From Bacteroidota bacterium (GTDB lineage Bacteria > Bacteroidota > Bacteroidia > Flavobacteriales > Flavobacteriaceae): 5,776 bases of DNA. Both the position numbers and the translations under genes were made by a program. The first letter of the stretch is position 1, and each line of letters begins with the position of its first letter. The notes under the pieces were generated by a model. The model had not been told where the DNA came from, made no database searches, and saw nothing but the letters and a program-made list of their open reading frames with translations. This document shows positions 5,542 to 5,776 of this stretch, piece by piece. Location: contig JAJYSO010000131.1 in the NCBI GenBank assembly GCA_021793535.1, positions 1-5,776 on the forward strand. The letters are read 5' to 3'.

Positions 5542-5776
5542 ATGCGCACAATACAGAATAGAAATCTGATCAGACTCGGTATTGTTTTCGCTTTTCTGGT
5601 GGTCATCGGTATGTTTTTGTGGAGTGCTTTGGTGTTCCTCGCCCAATTAAAGGAGGAGGAATTGACCAAAATGCAAATCTGGGTAGAAGCACAGACGGAG
5701 CTATTGCGCTCCATTGATGAAGGGCGTGAAATCAACCCCGTTCTCTTGGCTGTTCTCGAAAAAAACACGCCCACCA
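5542..5776 (+). CDS. N-terminal part of a membrane protein, probable sensor histidine kinase
   Basis: The frame is open from the ATG at 5542 to the window edge (78 full codons plus one base). It begins with a short basic tail (R2, R7, R11), then one hydrophobic segment at ~12-34 (IVFAFLVVIGMFLWSALVFLA), then a charged helical stretch (LKEEELTKMQIWVEAQTELLRSID). The positive-inside rule puts the N-terminus in the cytoplasm and residues after ~35 in the periplasm. This single-anchor start with an EEE..WVEAQ helix resembles flavobacterial two-component sensor kinases, whose HAMP and kinase domains would lie beyond the window; no kinase motif is visible here, so the function is a recognition-based guess. 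An in-frame ATG at 5533 would add MVP; it lies very close to the predicted transcription start. The gene is divergent from the DUF3127 gene. Confidence 0.7.
   Translation, partial: MRTIQNRNLIRLGIVFAFLVVIGMFLWSALVFLAQLKEEELTKMQIWVEAQTELLRSIDEGREINPVLLAVLEKNTPT

Noticed and set aside
5439..5774. Open frame of 111 codons on the minus strand at the window end
   Set aside because: It runs antisense through the kinase-like N-terminus and across its promoter; the translation is Ser/Thr/Lys-rich with no recognisable domain, whereas the plus-strand frame gives a normal membrane-anchored N-terminus.

Overview
The window looks like chromosomal DNA from a member of the Bacteroidota, most likely a flavobacterium. 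The signs are: an acrB-like pump with the Bacteroidota variant after the proton-relay Asp pair (VVEVVH where Proteobacteria have VVENV), a DUF3127 protein, AT-rich leaders with little or no Shine-Dalgarno signal, and a perfect TAnnTTTG promoter box (TACTTTTG). The genus cannot be told from this sequence. No mobile element, CRISPR array, tRNA or rRNA was seen.

Layout. 1-2484 (+): the last ~827 codons of an RND (HAE1 family) efflux pump whose first ~225 codons lie before the window. 2497-2952 (-): queD-type 6-carboxytetrahydropterin synthase, tail-to-tail with the pump gene across 12 nt. 2982-3581 (-): a single-cysteine thioredoxin-fold protein, 29 nt upstream of queD and probably co-transcribed with it. 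3647-4219 (+): tag, DNA-3-methyladenine glycosylase I, divergent from the thioredoxin gene. 4212-4853 (-): aat, leucyl/phenylalanyl-tRNA-protein transferase, whose stop codon lies inside the 3' end of tag (8 bp overlap). 4861-4886: a strong hairpin plus T-run between aat and the gene upstream of it. 4902-5279 (-): a DUF3127 protein with an SSB-like acidic tail ending DDDLPF. 5280-5541: a 262-nt divergent control region. 5542 to the end (+): the N-terminus of a membrane protein, probably a sensor histidine kinase, cut by the window edge.

The genes are mostly housekeeping and maintenance functions: drug/solute efflux, queuosine or pterin synthesis, alkylation repair, N-degron tagging, and possible single-stranded DNA handling. 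They do not form one obvious pathway. The parts that repay attention are the DUF3127 protein with its SSB-like tip, its long leader that can fold into an extended stem, the terminator sitting right against the non-ATG start of aat, and a perfect 14-bp palindrome at the start of the kinase gene.
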